From Ochromonas danica (Eukaryota; Sar; Chrysophyceae; Chromulinales; Chromulinaceae): a stretch of DNA of 64,000 nt. The notes under the pieces are model-generated. The model saw only the letters and a program-made list of their open reading frames with translations, was not told where the DNA came from and searched no databases. A program made the position numbers and the translations under genes. Location of the stretch: positions 1 to 64,000 of the forward strand of contig VKHL01000155.1 of NCBI GenBank assembly GCA_015146655.1, in the 5' to 3' direction. Positions 20,929 through 31,642 of this stretch are shown here, in pieces; positions within the stretch are counted from its first letter, which is position 1, and the number at the start of each line of letters is the position of its first letter.

Positions 20929-22057
20929 CTAAATAGGAGCTGGAGGCATTGTAATGTTTGAAATCACTCGTTCCCAATGAAATTCATATGCATACATAGA
21001 TTGTTGTGCATCCAACTTGAAAACAAATTCTCCATCCACTTCCATTCCAATAGGAGAAGCCAGTGGAAAGCGGAGAGATTTGAGATAAGCTAAACTCACT
21101 TGAGGTCGATTAGGAAAGAGGGCGTTGTCTTCTTTTTGAGGTATCGTTGATACCTGACTCGTCGATGTCGCTGACGAGCGTAACTCAGGAATACTGTCCA
21201 GTGAGGGAACCACTAAATCATATATCCTGGTGCCACGAAATCTCACGGAGAAGTTTATTGTTGTTCCAGGGGCATCCTTTGATTGGACAAGTCGACATTG
21301 TATCACACGACATGTGCAGTCAGGTGTAGTTATGAAAGTATAGGCACTGTGTAAAATAGTCTGATCATTTCCTGCCACTTCCTTGATGGTAGGGAACATC
21401 ATAGAATAGATTGCTGGCAAGTAGTTCACATGAACACAATCTCGAGTAGAAAAATGATCAAAGAAAGATTTCAATAAGAGTGGATCATTCCAATTAATAA
21501 CATTCACCCACATACGAGCAAGTTGTCTGCGAACATCATTCTTGAAGACAGGAGAGAATGGATGAGAGCGACGATAGTATTCTCTACAATACTCTTGTTT
21601 ACGCTTCTTGCGTAATAATTGTATATCCTCCTCCTCTCCTATATTGTTGCTGTTATTGTTGCTGTTATTGTTATTGTTATTGTTCTTACTGTTGTTATTG
21701 TTATTGTTGGTCGCAGTTTTCGTCGAGTTTTTTGAGTTTTTGTTGTTGTTGCTGTGGTTTGTGTTTAAGATAAGGCGATTCTGTGGTTTGGGTTGAGAGA
21801 GGAGTTTGTCAGAGCTCTTGTGACTGCCTTGTTCACTTGATTCTTCTAAGGAATCGGATCCACTTAAAGAGTCACAATAATTAGTTTCGTGATCTGATAT
21901 GAACAAACGGCCAGACACAACGTGATAATATATGTTAGGAGAGATGAGGTAAGGAATGAGCGGTAATATAATTTCACTTACCCCATGGTGTTGACTCGAT
22001 CACCTCTAGCAGATTATCAATACACTCTTCCATAGACAGTGTGCCACTTTCCGCCAT
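20929..22057 (-). CDS. Asn-rich protein of unknown function
   Basis: Two exons on the minus strand: 22057..21982 (starting MAESGTLSMEECIDNLLEVI) and 21893..20929, with a GTAAGT donor and a TATCAG acceptor at phase 1; product 346 residues. A poly-Asn tract interrupted by Ser (about residues 75-115) is followed by a very basic segment (LLRKKRKQEYCREYYRRSHP, about 125-145) that could be a nuclear localisation or nucleic-acid contact, and then a globular part of about 200 residues beginning FKNDVRRQLARMWVNVINWN and containing FSTRDCVHVNYLPAIYSMMF. The globular part has the look of an SnoaL/NTF2-like fold ('NDP..L..FF..H.'), but I am not sure. It is divergent from the CCAR gene. Confidence 0.7.
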
Positions 22058-22261
22058 TGATAGGGGATGACTCATCAAATAAATTCAGTAGTAAACGAAA
22101 AAGAGATAGTAATAGAATAAGTGAACACAGCGTCAAAAAGATGCGATGTGATTGAATGAATGAACGAGAGGAGGAGGATGATGGAGAAGGATGATGATGA
22201 TGGGGATGAGATGGGGTTGATGAAAGAAGACAGAGTGACGTTGGGAGAGAGACGTTGGAGC

Positions 22262-22341
<80 letters not shown>

Positions 22342-22441
22342 GACTGCTGAGAGGAGGGCATGCTCATCTCACAGCAAACAATCAAAATCTCTCCAATTCT
22401 CACTCTTCATCAATTATCTTCTATTCTTTGTCAGAAAAAAG
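22058..22441. promoter_or_regulatory. Divergent promoter region containing a (GT)n tract
   Basis: 384 bp between two divergent start codons (22057 minus, 22442 plus). It contains about 38 uninterrupted gt dinucleotides at 22264-22340, a sequence able to form Z-DNA, and a gat/gga-rich stretch at 22165-22215. Confidence 0.6.
22264..22340. repeat. (GT)n microsatellite
   Basis: Perfect dinucleotide run of about 77 bp, about 100 bp upstream of the CCAR-like start codon. Confidence 0.97.
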
Positions 22442-25400
22442 ATGTCAGGAGGATATTATGGTGGTGGAGGTAGTGGTGGAGGAGGATCAAACTCTAATAA
22501 TATGTCAGGCAATTTCAATAGTCGTAGTGGAGGATTTTCCCAACAACCACAACCACAACAACAATCCATGCAGGTAGAAATATCTAATTATTTTCTACTA
22601 TGAATATATTGATGAACTCTGTTGATTTTTTAAATGTTTTATAATATCTAGGGTGGAAGGATGAATCCTCTTCCTGGTGGCGTTGGTGGTGTTGGTGGTG
22701 AAATGAATTTCCCCAATCCCAATCAAATGCGAGGAATGAATCAAATGCCCATGAATGCTGTTCAAGGACATCCATCTCAAGGAGGTATGAATGTTGGAGG
22801 ACCTGGTCAAAGTAATGAATGGGAACAGTTTTTCTCCCAGAAATCTGCTGGCCCTTCTGTTAATCCCATGAACACCATGGGAGGAGGCGGTGGTGGCGGT
22901 GGTTATGGCAGTGGAGGTGCTAGTAGTGGACATGGTGGAACGGTTTCCGCTGAGGCGATGAAACAAATGCTGTCTAATACCTTAGGCAATCGTGGTAATA
23001 TGCCCTCCGCTGCTATGAGCGGTGGTAACATGAACAATAATATGCCAAATATGAGAGCTGGAGGTAACTTCGGACCTGCCGCTACCAACACCGCCGGTGG
23101 TCCAATGCAAAGAGGTGGAATGATGGGAAATATGGGCAATAATATGGGCAATAACTTCGCCATGGGTGGTAATCCCGCGATGATGAATCCTGCTGTGGGA
23201 ATGGGTGGAAATGTTCGGACAAGTGGGTTCAATAATAACAATCCCAGTGGATTCGACAACTTCTCCAATACTCCTATGAACAACCAACAGTATGGTGGTG
23301 GATCACAATATGGCAATAGTGGCATGAACAAAAATGATGGAGGGTATGGTTCAATGATGGGAGGTAAGTGACAACAGTTTGGACAGCATGTGGAATACTC
23401 TTTTTTGTTTCTGATTATCGTATTTTATTTGCTGTACTACAGGTGCACAAGGCAATAGAGTTGGAATGGGCAATAACAATGACTACGAGCAAATGCTCAT
23501 GCGCGATGACGGAAATCGTGGAGGCTTCAACTCTGCCATGGGACAGCAAGGTATGGGCTACGGTAGCGGGGGTAAGTATCATATTTCCGTAGGAATCTAA
23601 TTATTCATTGATGCTAAACAATATCCAAAACGGTTCCTGACCACAGGAGCTGGAGGAAGTGGTTCTTTTGCTGGTCAAACTCCGATTAGTGGCATGATGA
23701 ATAACGTTCCAAATGCTGGCATGCAAAATCCTCAGGGACACGTAATGATGTCTGGAAATCTTAATAACCCTTCAAATAACCCTGTTGCAGGTCGCTTTGC
23801 ATTCAATGCTAATGGTCCACAGGTTGGCGGTAACTTCCCTGTGAAGACAGGGCCTTCAGGATTTGCTAACACAACCAATATCGTACCAAGGCGCAATAGT
23901 AAATGGTCTCCAAACATGGAAAACCCATTGATCTTTCCCATTCAATTCATCACGCCAGTTCGACCTGTTCGAGAAACGCCATCTCATCCCAGTCAGCATC
24001 AGCCAGGAGGAAGCAGCTCTTTCGCTGCTTCCATGAAAGCCCGCCCACGCTCTGGAACTGCTGAAGCTTCTTCTAATGGAGGATCTGATCCTTTGGCGGC
24101 TTGGAAACAGAAGCAACTTCAACAGCAGCAATCTGGTGGATTTAGTGGTGGAGCACCATTTGGACGCAGACAGTCGGCTGAAAGTAGCCGTAGTAGTACC
24201 TTGCGATCTCCTTCACCTGCCTTATCATCAGGACATAAACGAGAACGCTCTCGATCGCCCATACGCGATCGATCACGATCTCGTTCTCGTTCATATAGTC
24301 CACGAAGAGGAAGTGGATCAAGAGGACCAGCAGGTCGAGCTAATAGCCCACCTGGTCGTGCTAAGCGCGGTCGCTCTCCTCCTGCAGCATCATCTACTAG
24401 TCGCTCAGAGCCAACAACTAGAACAGGTGCATCATCTTCTACAGCAGTCACCTCATCGAGCAGTGCTGGAGGATCTGTTGCGTTAAGTGGTGGAAGCGGA
24501 CAGGCGGGTAGTGGATTGAGAAAAGCTCTGGTCTATAGCTCACTTACCATCCCTGACCTCATCGAATCCTACAACTTCCCTGCTTTCAGTAAGCAGAATG
24601 GTTCTTGCTCTCTTCTCGACTTGTACAGTCGCTTCCCCAATCTTTACATCCCCGCAGACTTCGTGGAGTTCAAGATTGATTGGCAAAGCATACATGAAGC
24701 GTTGCACTATGACTTTGTTAACAACCTCATAGTCTCCACTCCAATGGTCTTTGAGAATACTCCAGCTCCAGTGGTGAAAGCAAACTCAAATACAACCACA
24801 ACCACCACCGCTGCAAGTCATTTCCACTCAGATCTCTTTGATTCGCCAAAGTTTAACTATCTCAATGCCAATAGTGCCAATAACATCATTACCGATCCTG
24901 GCTTATCTTATTACCCAGATCGTTTCGCTAATTCATCTAAGCGAGTCAAGTTCAATGCTAAGGTGATTATCTCATGTGGTGTCAAAGACCATGAGAATGA
25001 GAGGATTGACAACACTCTTCCTCGTAAACTCAGGATGTTATGTGGTAAAAGAAAAGGTGGTTTGCTCTTATTAGGAGCTGCGTGGAGTCGTGAGTTGGAT
25101 GGTGGTGATCCTGTAAGTGATCGTTCTTGCCTGTTGAACACTGCACGTCGTGCCATCTATGCACAATCTTTGATTGACATTGCCAGAGGTGATGCGGCAA
25201 GCAATCTGTTACGACTTGGTGAGGTGACTTACTATCGCCCCAAAGAAGAAATCAAACAAAAGGTTTACCCTGAACAATTGGAAGTCACTGTCATCTATCT
25301 CTATTCCTTGCAACCCAATCTGGTGGAAGGATTAATGGAAGAGGATTGGGAGGAGCAATGGTCCATCTTTGCTCGTCGTGCACGAGGTTTACATGTTGGT

Positions 25401-26967
25401 CCTATGTTAAATCGAAGTCCAGATTCTTTCTTTCATGATCTTATGCTGGATCATGACTATATTCATGAGGTTGACCAGGAAGGCACCTCAACGGAAAACT
25501 CTCAGAAAGCAGATGAAGGAGCGGTTGGAGAAGCTGGAGATCAATCATCCTCAGCAATTGCTCCTGCTACAACAGCCATTGATGGCACAGAAGGCACTTC
25601 AGTGCAGAATGAATCGGACGCAGCTGGGGTGCCATCCGATGCAAACGCTAATGCCGATGAGCAGGCAGAGGTAACAGCACCGATAGAATCCGCCAAGGAA
25701 GTAACTCTTGCCCCTGCTGCTGACGCTGACGCCACTCCTGAAGTGAAAGAAGAAGCTTCTTCTGCTGCTCCTGCATCTTCATCATCTGCAGTTGTGAAGG
25801 TGGCATCAACGATTAGTCTCCATGGACGACCCCTTGCTTTCCAAAAGCCGGCGCAGCCTTCTGTTCTTGTGTGCCCCATGGTCAGTTTTCCTTCTGTTCA
25901 ATTTCTGCTCTCTTCTTCCACTAAATGCTTGTTTACCTCTTAACTTTAGCCTTTGCCCGCGGAGATATTTGAGGATGCGACCAAGAAACAAGAAGGACTA
26001 TCTCTGCGAATGCTCCCTCTCTCCACAATTCTCAGTTATTCACAAGAAGATTGCAGTGAGAGGATCTTCGAGGCTTCTATAGCCGGAGAGTTGACCAAAT
26101 CCTTGTTGGGAATTGGTTATGCCAATGTAATTGCGGACTTCTTGCTGGCTGAACAACCAGCTCTCTCCTTTATGGCTGATGTCAGGTTAGTGACTAAAGA
26201 AGTTTATGTGGAATGATCTTATCAGCGTGAATATGTTTATATCAGAGTGGTAGAAGCAACGAAGAAACTCCGTTCCATGAATTCTGCTTCCAAGGCTAAG
26301 CTTGCGGCCTTAGCTACGACTTCCACAGTTGCTTCGAACACAACCGCTGCTGCTGTTGTAACCCCTATCACTGTCCCTCCAGTTGATTCTACACCAGCCA
26401 TCGCTGCAACCACTCCTGCCACAGAGACTACTGAATCAAAGGAAATGGAAACTGAGAGTGCTCCCACAGATGTGAAGGTTGAGACTAGCCCAGCTGATGA
26501 GCAATCCTTGGAGATGCAACCTGTGTCTGATGTTGACCAAAATGTTGCTGGAGAGGAGTCAACCTCTGTTTCTGCTGTGCAAAATGGTGATGGTGAACTA
26601 AGTGGTACTGTTCCCGAAACTGCTGAGATGGAGACTTCTGAGTCATCTGTGACTGTGCCAGCAGGAGAAGATGCTCCCATGGAAGAAGAGGTAGGCTGGA
26701 TACCTGTTTGGTCATCGTAGCAATCTGATTGTTTTGTGTTTCATTGACCAGGAGGGAATGTCCGAAGAAGCTGCACGCGTCTGGCGTCGTCGTTTCGTTG
26801 CCGCTTGTCGTTGGTTTGATGTCTTACAAGAACGCTCTCTTCGATCCGAGGTCTTGCAAATGATTGTCTCTGTCTCGACTCGCAACTTGCGTCGTGCTGA
26901 TGTTCAAGCAGTTGTCTCTGCGTCGTGCGGTGAGAGCGAACGTCTTCGCTATGAAATCTACATTTGA
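22442..26967 (+). CDS. CCAR1/DBC1-family protein
   Basis: Seven exons: 22442..22573, 22652..23363, 23443..23571, 23647..25880, 25950..26185, 26246..26690 and 26752..26967. All junction phases agree; product 1367 residues. The N-terminal third is Gly/Asn/Met-rich and probably disordered. Then comes an RS-like segment (SRSRSYSPRR) suggesting a link to pre-mRNA splicing. Residues about 510-600 contain LIESYNFPAFSKQNGSCSLL, and about 755-900 contain the DBC1 (inactive Nudix-like) domain with VIISCGV, LLLLGAAWSRELDGGDP and LLNTARRAIYA. The C-terminal part is acidic and Ala/Thr-rich. CCAR1 and CCAR2 are nuclear coregulators that act with Mediator, p53 and SIRT1 in animals and in RNA processing. The role in a protist is unknown. 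Confidence 0.8.
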
Positions 26968-27604
26968 AGCGTGTTAGAAGGAATGCCAATAGCTTGTTTG
27001 TGGTGATTCAGACCTTTCGTGCTTTAAAGCTTACCATGTCTACGACTAAAATACTATTGTTTTGTTTCAACACTTCCCCAGATAAGATTCAGTATTAGTA
27101 CAAAGTGAACGAATATAGTTAGGTCACTTGCATGTCCATCCCATATAACAAATACATTCCTCGAGAAAGAATGAATCTGTTGTGCAAATCGAATCCAATC
27201 TTTGGAATCTCTGGACATGCTGTCAAGTAGTATAATTGCGTGGGGTCAGTGGAGATTTGTGTTTGCGCTGGTTGACTTGACGTTCAACTTGCTGTGCGGT
27301 GGTTGCAGTGCAGCGGTGGATGTGATGGAATCAAGACATCCATGACGTGCTCATCCTCTCCTCTGCTCTTCTCAGCCTTCCTCTCAGCTGGCATTCTCCC
27401 CTTCCTGCTCTCCTTGCCCGCCCTCGACAGCCGCTGCCATCATCAACATCAAGCACATCGCAGACTGCTCTTTTCTGACCTCCTTCAATCCAATGGCTGT
27501 TTGGATCCAACCAAGTCTTGACCCACTCCAGACAAATACAAATCATAATCAATTCCCCGATTGATCTCGCTCCTCTTCAAAAGCAACTCTTTCCCCCTTT
27601 GAAC
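26968..27604. other. Intergenic region
   Basis: About 640 bp between the CCAR-like gene and the hemerythrin gene, both on plus. I see no gene; short open frames on both strands here are Ser/Arg-rich and without family character. Confidence 0.5.
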
Positions 27605-28143
27605 ATGTCTTTCGATAGCCTTCCCTTTGTTTGGACTGCTGAAGTCTTCGGTACTAACCATGCCCAGATGGATGAAGAGCATGCTGGTAAGTCACATGAC
27701 CTGACCTGACCTGACCTGACCTCAATCATTGATACCTACCTGCCTTGTCAAAATCCTATTCATCTATCCTTGCGTACACCTGGTCAAATGGAAATATGTT
27801 ATGGGTCTGACTCTAACTTGGTCACTCTATTGTCTCTGTTATTGTTACTATTGTCTAATTAGGTCTCTTCGCCGCTATCGATAAACTCGATGCTGAGCGC
27901 ACTCCTGCTGCCTTCGAGTCTTTGGCTGGTCTGGTCATCACCCACTTTGCTGATGAGGAAGCTGCCGCTCCCCTTCCTCCTGGACACCTCCAGGCTCACA
28001 AGGATCTCCTCTCTGTCGCCACCGCCAAGTTGGGTGAGCTGAAGAGTGGTGCTGCTAGCGTGGATGATGGCCTGGTTACCTACTTGAAGAATTGGTTGAA
28101 GAATCACATCAAGGGCAATGACATTCCTACCTATGGCAAGTAA
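27605..28143 (+). CDS. Single-domain hemerythrin
   Basis: Two exons, 27605..27686 and 27863..28143 (GTAAGT donor, AATTAG acceptor), product 120 residues, the usual size of a free-standing hemerythrin. All seven ligands of the di-iron centre are present with family spacing: His26 (DEEH), His55 and Glu59 (HFADE), His69 and His73 (HLQAH), His109 and Asp114 (HIKGND). It should bind O2 reversibly and could act as an oxygen or iron sensor, store or carrier. No targeting peptide, so cytosolic. The intron carries a (cctga)n run (about 27700-27722). Codon use (gcc, ctc, aag) suggests good expression. Confidence 0.93.
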
Positions 28144-28571
28144 AGCATTCTCCATACCATCATCAATCCGTCTATTCCAATTCATTCCAGACATATGAAG
28201 TCTGTTTGATCCACCAATTTCAGATGGAGGATGTGTGGAGTGAATGGAATAATAGTGACAATAGCATACTTTCATATTATGCATGACCCTACCTGACTTG
28301 ACTTTTTAACCTAACCTACCTGTTTTCAACAATACTATGGCTTAATATTTTAGTTTCCATAAAGGCATTTGATCCGCAAATTTCATTAGAAAGAGATGAC
28401 TTTACTCATTTGATTTTACACCAATTCAAACATTCCTGCAACAAATTGATGCATGTGAGCAAACCTTGTACAGAGAAGTGCTAACTATGATAACAACCCC
28501 AACACAACACATTCATTAGCATAACACAGCACCGAGAAACTGTCCAAAACTCTTCACTTATACAGTAGCAG
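28144..28571. other. Intergenic region
   Basis: Downstream of the hemerythrin gene up to the left outer inverted repeat. It holds short pentanucleotide tracts (acctgacttgac, cctaacctacctg near 28286-28325). No gene seen. Confidence 0.5.
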
Positions 28572-28719
28572 CAAGACCTCGATCAACAGTCGAAAGGGCT
28601 TGTTGGTAAATTATCATGATCAAGTCATCACTATGATGAAATCAAAGTGACAGCCTGACCACTGCTTCGATATATGCATCACAACACGGAGAGAGTTCAT
28701 AGTAATGGAACAATCTCAC
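28572..28719. repeat. Outer inverted repeat, left arm (148 bp)
   Basis: Exact reverse complement of 33122-33269, by eye over the full 148 bp. It starts caagacctcgatcaacagtc and ends ggaacaatctcac. It encloses the inner tRNA-bearing inverted repeat. The right arm lies in the 3' flank of Obg, so this arm is probably the copy. Confidence 0.92.
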
Positions 28720-28819
28720 TACACACTGCCTTAACAACCGAATAATACACTAACTGCTACACTAGGGTCCATGTTCTCTTCTCATCCACACCACTATCTC
28801 AATAGTTATCCTAGCTAAC

Positions 28820-29222
28820 CATATCTTTAAGATCGGGAAGAAGCTGAAAGAGGTCTACAGTAGTCACTGTTATTGATACTGACTGTAGGTTGTTTGTTGT
28901 ACAGCAGGTATGGTCACTGGAGAGGAGAGGAGAGGAGAGGGTATCGGATTGACCTTGTGTGTATAGATGGATGATAAGATGATAAGGGAAGAGACAGACC
29001 TCTCCTTTGTCACTGAACACTCTGTCACAAGTCACACACACTGACTGTCTCCCAGCAAGAAGACAATCCACCCTGCTGATCCTCGCTCATCGTCCAGACC
29101 ATAACTAATCTCCTACAAAACAATCCAATGACAATAAACAAGCTGGATACCATCGCAGAGGAAGGGATATGCTTCCACCAAGGTCCTTCTGTTTCATTGT
29201 GAAATCTCTGAATGTCCATTGC
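28820..29222 (-). other. Possible small membrane protein locus, unconfirmed
   Basis: The minus strand from ATG 29219 encodes MDIQRFHNETEGPWWKHIPS followed by a hydrophobic segment (AMVSSLFIVIGLF). A tgtttttgtag-like acceptor and several possible donors suggest splicing, but I could not settle on a model. A one-helix small membrane protein is possible; equally this may be non-coding. Nothing else is recognisable between the outer and inner left arms. Confidence 0.25.
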
Positions 29223-29332
29223 CTAGACAATCCAAAACAATAAAAAAATAATTGGCTAAAATCTTTCAAAAAACACTGTGGCCTCTATCATTCATGCACA
29301 AAGCTCCTAAAGATGTTGGCGTTGTTGATTTC

Positions 29333-29565
29333 AAGACCTGTAAACTACAATTATATTGTGTAATGTTGCAGCCAAAATCACCAACACACGGAACATCCGC
29401 CCCTAGCGGGGTTAGCTCAGCTGGTTAGAGCGTCGGTCTCATAATCCGGAGGTCGCCAGTTCGATCCTGGCATTCCGCACTCGTGTGTCAAACCTTTTGA
29501 TTTTTCTTGATTTTTCTTGATTTTTCTACTTCTTGTCAGCACATCTGTTGTCATTTTATCTCACC
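29333..29565. repeat. Inner inverted repeat, left arm (233 bp), with tRNA-Met
   Basis: Exact reverse complement of 31324-31556 over all 233 bp as far as I can read. It contains a complete tRNA-Met gene plus about 70 bp upstream and 86 bp downstream, so not only the tRNA is repeated. Confidence 0.93.
29406..29479 (+). tRNA. tRNA-Met (CAT, elongator type)
   Basis: 74-nt cloverleaf without intron or encoded CCA: acceptor GCGGGGT/ATTCCGC (two G-T pairs), D arm GCTC-AGCTGGTTA-GAGC, anticodon loop CTCATAA (CAT), T arm GCCAG-TTCGATC-CTGGC. The T loop TTCGATC and the anticodon stem without three G-C pairs mark an elongator rather than an initiator. Downstream are three tgatttttc units, T-runs suited to RNA polymerase III termination. 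Confidence 0.95.
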
Positions 29566-29890
29566 AGATATGTAAACCCCAGGTTGTTATCTTGCCTTGT
29601 TGTGGGGTTTTCCTGTTTGCTTATACAATTTGACTTAAAACTACTTAGACTCACGAGATTTATGATTTACGTAGGTTGATGAAGTGGTTTGAAATGACGG
29701 TAGATGTTGGTTGCTTCTGTGAATTGATAAGTTAGCTTTAATCAAGAACATCGCGGTGTAATAGCTAATACACTGGAGATCAACTGACTTCCTTTAAATA
29801 TATCATGAAACAAAAAATGCTTTGAAGGGAAATTTATTGACGTGATGCTACAATTGCAGTCGAAACCACATCATTCATTCACCACATATA
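29566..29890. other. Spacer between inner left arm and GTPase stop
   Basis: AT-rich; 3' flank of the minus-strand AIG1 GTPase gene. No gene or repeat seen. Confidence 0.5.
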
Positions 29891-30937
29891 TTAAAACTCT
29901 TGCGGTTCTTTGGGATAGCGCATAGGAGGAGACTGGTAATTATTTACTGGAGAATTATTTAATTTTCCAGGGAAAAGAGGAGGAATGATAGTTTTCACCA
30001 GAATTTCGAGAAAGTGCCAGAAGTTGTATTTGGATTCATACTTGCGGATTGTCTCATTTAATTCGTCCGCATGTCTCTGTTTTAACTTAACCATTTCTTC
30101 TGCTTGTTTGTCTTGTTTAATTCTAAAGTCCTCTTGGGCTTGTCGAAGTTGTTCATAGGCGTCATTTCTTTCTGTTTTCAAGTGATTCAACTTTTCCTGC
30201 GCTTCTTTTATTATAGTGGTAATTTCATACTCTGAAGGAAATGCCTTGGATACATCCACTGGACTGTTGGAACTTGCCCAACGTCGAATCTCGTTTGCTA
30301 CGCGCTGATTGCGTGCCTCCATTGAAGAGAGTTTGTCAGGGTTATCACCCCAAAGATCCTCAGGGTGAGAGTCCACTTGCCAAAATGGCATTTTAGACAC
30401 GTCCACCCCGGTCACATTGTTGATCATGGGTCTTAACTCTTCAGACATGTATTTCTGCGCATCCGCGGCTGAAATTTTGTAGGACTTGGTGAAAACCACT
30501 CCCGTGATTTTCAAGATCTGTGGTCCGAAGGAATCCACGATAAGCTTGAGCGCACTCTGACAAGCTGAGTCGAAGCGTGGGGACTGCTCATTGATTACAA
30601 GAAGGAAGGCATGCACATCAACATCCTTCTTGAGATGATTCACAATCAAGGCGATGTTCTTCTCATCTTGATGGATGCCGCCAGAATCTACCAGCCCAGG
30701 ATGATCCGTGATCTTCAAGTCTTGTACTATGACAGATTGGGGTTGGTGCGTATGCGAATTTGCAGATGGACTCTCAGAGAATGGACACTTGTCAGGGTCT
30801 CCGCCCATGAGGCGATAGAGCAAGTTACCGAAGGTTGATTTGCCATCACCAGTTCTGCCCACCAATGAAATATTAATCCAACCCTCAACCAAGCAAGCAA
30901 CAAATAGGAAGAAGGAAAGAATTTTAAGCTGCAGCAT
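29891..30937 (-). CDS. AIG1/GIMAP-type GTPase with N-terminal signal sequence
   Basis: Intronless, 348 residues. An N-terminal hydrophobic stretch (LKILSFFLFVACLVEGW) sits directly before the G domain, so the protein probably enters or is anchored in the endomembrane. G1 P-loop GRTGDGKST at about 27-35; G3 TDHPGLVDSGG; GVVFTKSYK resembles the TKxD region (G4) but lacks its Asp; conserved FWQVDSHPEDLW follows. Residues about 235-310 are a Lys/Glu/Gln coiled-coil, then a short hydrophobic segment (FLEILVKTIIPPLF) and a Pro-rich tail. AIG1/IAN GTPases form membrane-bound oligomers and act in immunity or stress in plants and animals. The gene sits alone inside the tRNA-Met inverted repeat. A related partial gene lies at 63332-64000. 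Confidence 0.88.
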   Translation of the reverse strand: MLQLKILSFFLFVACLVEGWINISLVGRTGDGKSTFGNLLYRLMGGDPDKCPFSESPSANSHTHQPQSVIVQDLKITDHPGLVDSGGIHQDEKNIALIVNHLKKDVDVHAFLLVINEQSPRFDSACQSALKLIVDSFGPQILKITGVVFTKSYKISAADAQKYMSEELRPMINNVTGVDVSKMPFWQVDSHPEDLWGDNPDKLSSMEARNQRVANEIRRWASSNSPVDVSKAFPSEYEITTIIKEAQEKLNHLKTERNDAYEQLRQAQEDFRIKQDKQAEEMVKLKQRHADELNETIRKYESKYNFWHFLEILVKTIIPPLFPGKLNNSPVNNYQSPPMRYPKEPQEF

Positions 30938-31323
30938 TTGATGGTAATTATGTATGGAAAGGATGGAATATGATATTGATATTTATGTCTGGGAAGGATT
31001 GAGAAAGACAAGTTCACGGTTTGTCTCATGCCCGTCTCTCTCTCACAAGCGTCTGTTCCTCTCTCTCAACATCACCACACCAGCCCGATGAGTTGAACTT
31101 GATTCATTCTTTTAGTCAGAGACGCAGGTGACGTCTCCTTCCAGCTTTTTCGTCGTGAGAGAGAAGAGGGAAACACTTCTGGAAACCCCTATTTCTCAGT
31201 TAAATACTCGCAATTTCGATATTGCCTATTTTAATCATAATACTAATATGAACTCATTGGTCGATATTGACGGGCAAAGAGAACAACCAAATCTGAAAGG
31301 GTGACTAGAAGTTCTACTGGGAG
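30938..31323. promoter_or_regulatory. Upstream region of AIG1 GTPase gene
   Basis: 386 bp between the GTPase start and the right inner arm; must hold the promoter. It contains a ctctctctc run near 31038 and otherwise no recognisable element. Confidence 0.4.
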
Positions 31324-31556
31324 GGTGAGATAAAATGACAACAGATGTGCTGACAAGAAGTAGAAAAATCAAGAAAAATCAAGAAAAATCAAAAGGTTTG
31401 ACACACGAGTGCGGAATGCCAGGATCGAACTGGCGACCTCCGGATTATGAGACCGACGCTCTAACCAGCTGAGCTAACCCCGCTAGGGGCGGATGTTCCG
31501 TGTGTTGGTGATTTTGGCTGCAACATTACACAATATAATTGTAGTTTACAGGTCTT
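31324..31556. repeat. Inner inverted repeat, right arm (233 bp), with tRNA-Met
   Basis: Reverse complement of 29333-29565. The two arms face each other with a 1758-bp spacer that holds only the AIG1 GTPase gene and its flanks. The arm ends 86 bp before the Obg start codon. Confidence 0.93.
31410..31483 (-). tRNA. tRNA-Met (CAT, elongator type), second copy
   Basis: Identical to the tRNA at 29406-29479, in inverted orientation, with the same T-rich 3' flank (31350-31395 reading leftward). Its upstream side faces the Obg gene about 160 bp away, so the Obg promoter overlaps the tRNA upstream region. Confidence 0.95.
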
Positions 31557-31642
31557 TGTGATTTGTGTTTGTGTGGTTTGGTGGGTGTGCGGCAAGGAGA
31601 GCCTCACAATCAAATGAGAATCATTGAGCAACTACACTGTCA

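Noticed and set aside
22017-22403. Frame with poly(Thr-His) or poly(Cys-Val)
   Set aside because: Reads through the (GT)n microsatellite between two divergent genes.
27700-27722. (cctga)n run as a telomere-like repeat
   Set aside because: Only about five units inside the hemerythrin intron; similar short pentanucleotide runs occur elsewhere in the window.
29333-31556. Inner inverted repeat as a conventional transposon with target-site duplication
   Set aside because: Flanks share a tgattt word on both sides but not directly at the arm ends, and no transposase is present; kept as an inverted repeat only.
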